From: Ancylomarina subtilis
GTDB taxonomy: Bacteria > Bacteroidota > Bacteroidia > Bacteroidales > Marinifilaceae
Direction: 5' to 3'
NCBI RefSeq assembly: GCF_004217115.1
Contig: NZ_SHKN01000001.1
Location: 1,491,781 to 1,555,780 of the forward strand
DNA length: 64,000 nt
The position numbers were made by a program, and so were the translations under genes. Positions 62,892 to 64,000 of this stretch are shown in pieces. The notes under the pieces are model-generated. The model was not told the DNA's origin, searched no databases, and saw nothing but the letters and a program-made list of their open reading frames with translations. Position 1 is the stretch's first letter; every line of letters begins with the position of its first letter.

Positions 62892-64000
62892 ATGGATAAA
62901 AATTCAATTTGGGGATTAGTCATTATTGGGGCCATTTTGATTGGGTATACTTACCTAACCAAACCTTCGGCTGAAGAAATAAAGGCTAAGCAAACCCGCG
63001 ACTCTATTGCTAAAGTCGAACAAGCACGTGATCTGCAATTAGAAAACGAAAAACTTAGTGCTTTAAAAGCTATTGAGGCTGAAAAGCAAAAAGATCCTGA
63101 ACATCTACAGGAAACATTTGGTGTATTTTCTTCAGCGGCAGCTCAAAAAGAAGAATTTATCACACTTGAAAACAAACTTGTTAAGATTAAAGTAAGCAAT
63201 AAAGGCGGACGTATTTACTCGGTCCAACTTAAAGATTACCAAACACACGACTCGTTGCCATTAATCCTTTGGGAAGGTGATAAGAATCGTTTTGGCATGA
63301 CGTTCTATGCTCAAAACAAAGCAATTGACACTCAAGACCTATACTTCACAAATGAAGAAGGAATTGAAAACATCGATGCCAGCTCTCAGCAAAAAACCTT
63401 AAGCATGAAGCTTAGTGCCGGTGACGATCAATATCTTGAATATGTCTACACATTAGCACCTGATAGCTACATGCTCGACTTTGATATTAAAGCTATTGGT
63501 TTAAACAACATTATTTCTCGTAATCAGAGCACCTTAACTTTCAACTGGCAAGCTGATCTTTACGGTAAAGAAAAAGGGCGTAAAAATGAAGACATGTACA
63601 CTGCTCTTTACTACAAATTTCATGAAGATGATGTTGATGATTTAGGAATTAGTGGAGAGAAAGAAGAAGATTTAACCACTCAGGTGAAATGGATTGCTTT
63701 TAAACAACAATTCTTCACGTCTGCTCTTATCGCTAAAAACACCTTTAAAGGAGTTAAACTGAAGTCTGTAGATATGGGGGAGCATTCTCCAATTCTTAAG
63801 AATTTCTCTGCTGAGATTTCACTTCCTTATAGTGGTGATGTGAAAGAGAGTTACCCAATGCAGTTCTATTTTGGACCAAACCATTACAAAACACTTAGAA
63901 AATATGGTAAGGACATCCAACTGGAGAAAGTGATCAATTTAGGCTGGGGTATCTTTGGATGGGTTAATAAATACCTTGTGATTGAAGTCTTCAACTTCCT
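62892..64000 (+). CDS. yidC: Membrane protein insertase YidC, 5' part
   Basis: Opens with an N-terminal membrane helix (SIWGLVIIGAILIGYTYL), then a charged coil and the large beta-sandwich periplasmic domain typical of Gram-negative YidC (KLVKIKVSNKGGRI, then YVYTLAPDSYMLDF). The window ends just as the membrane insertase region begins (WGIFGWVNKYLV). It inserts inner-membrane proteins with or without SecYEG. The 3' end is outside the window. Confidence 0.93.
   Translation, partial: MDKNSIWGLVIIGAILIGYTYLTKPSAEEIKAKQTRDSIAKVEQARDLQLENEKLSALKAIEAEKQKDPEHLQETFGVFSSAAAQKEEFITLENKLVKIKVSNKGGRIYSVQLKDYQTHDSLPLILWEGDKNRFGMTFYAQNKAIDTQDLYFTNEEGIENIDASSQQKTLSMKLSAGDDQYLEYVYTLAPDSYMLDFDIKAIGLNNIISRNQSTLTFNWQADLYGKEKGRKNEDMYTALYYKFHEDDVDDLGISGEKEEDLTTQVKWIAFKQQFFTSALIAKNTFKGVKLKSVDMGEHSPILKNFSAEISLPYSGDVKESYPMQFYFGPNHYKTLRKYGKDIQLEKVINLGWGIFGWVNKYLVIEVFNF

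Noticed and set aside
62804-62899. 31-codon frame just before yidC (starts MSKKMMRLQ)
   Set aside because: It overlaps the yidC start codon, has no clear leader of its own and looks like a chance frame in the pyrG-yidC gap.

Overview
The window joins an AT-rich Bacteroidota prophage (about 0.9-33.9 kb) to ordinary chromosomal housekeeping genes (1-0.9 kb and 33.9-64 kb). The host call rests on the Bacteroidota-type -7 promoter element (TAnnTTTG), a short primary sigma factor, DUF349, the TPR/outer-membrane-barrel style of gene content and A-rich leaders without Shine-Dalgarno motifs. Hcp (hydroxylamine reductase) and rubrerythrin suggest an anaerobe or facultative anaerobe. A marine Marinilabiliales/Marinifilaceae-like bacterium is my guess, not a demonstration.

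Prophage. A perfect 29-bp direct repeat (896-924 and 33844-33872) marks the ends of a roughly 33-kb element. It was inserted by a tyrosine integrase (1277-2761) exactly over the first codons of hcp. The left end keeps hcp intact and supplies a new upstream region. The original hcp promoter is left stranded beyond attR. Rightward late genes run TerS, TerL, a putative tail chaperone, tape measure, XkdF-like prohead protease, scaffold, major capsid, tail tube, portal, connector and tail-completion proteins, then (after a reverse-strand cargo cassette) tail tip, S74-type fibre and accessory fibre. A holin-like gene follows. A divergent family-A-polymerase-like protein behind repeat-rich DNA is probably the replication module. 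Small unknown genes and three mobile-type nuclease genes (GIY-YIG, T5orf172, HNH) follow. The right end holds leftward genes, one behind a structured leader RNA. I recognise neither a lysin nor a CI-type repressor.

Most interesting prophage features: (1) an attL arm carrying two copies of a promoter-operator with the same layout as the host hcp promoter; (2) a four-gene reverse-strand cassette with two paralogous AbiC-like membrane proteins inside the late operon; (3) the polymerase-like protein and its repeats; (4) a 155-nt structured RNA ending in an intrinsic terminator; (5) a 58-bp repeat family bracketing the morphogenesis genes.

Chromosome right of attR. Secreted EEP-family phosphodiesterase, uvrB, rpoD, a DegP/DegQ-type protease, dapF, a LOG-family protein, gyrB, an outer-membrane barrel plus large TPR protein pair, ftsE plus rhomboid, a membrane-anchored MutS-like ATPase, a coiled-coil/barrel protein, an M48 protease, a YyaL-like thioredoxin-fold protein, a CPBP protease, rubrerythrin, trmD, a DUF349 protein, pyrG and the 5' part of yidC. 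These genes appear intact, many end in clear intrinsic terminators, and together they look like a stable core-genome neighbourhood.
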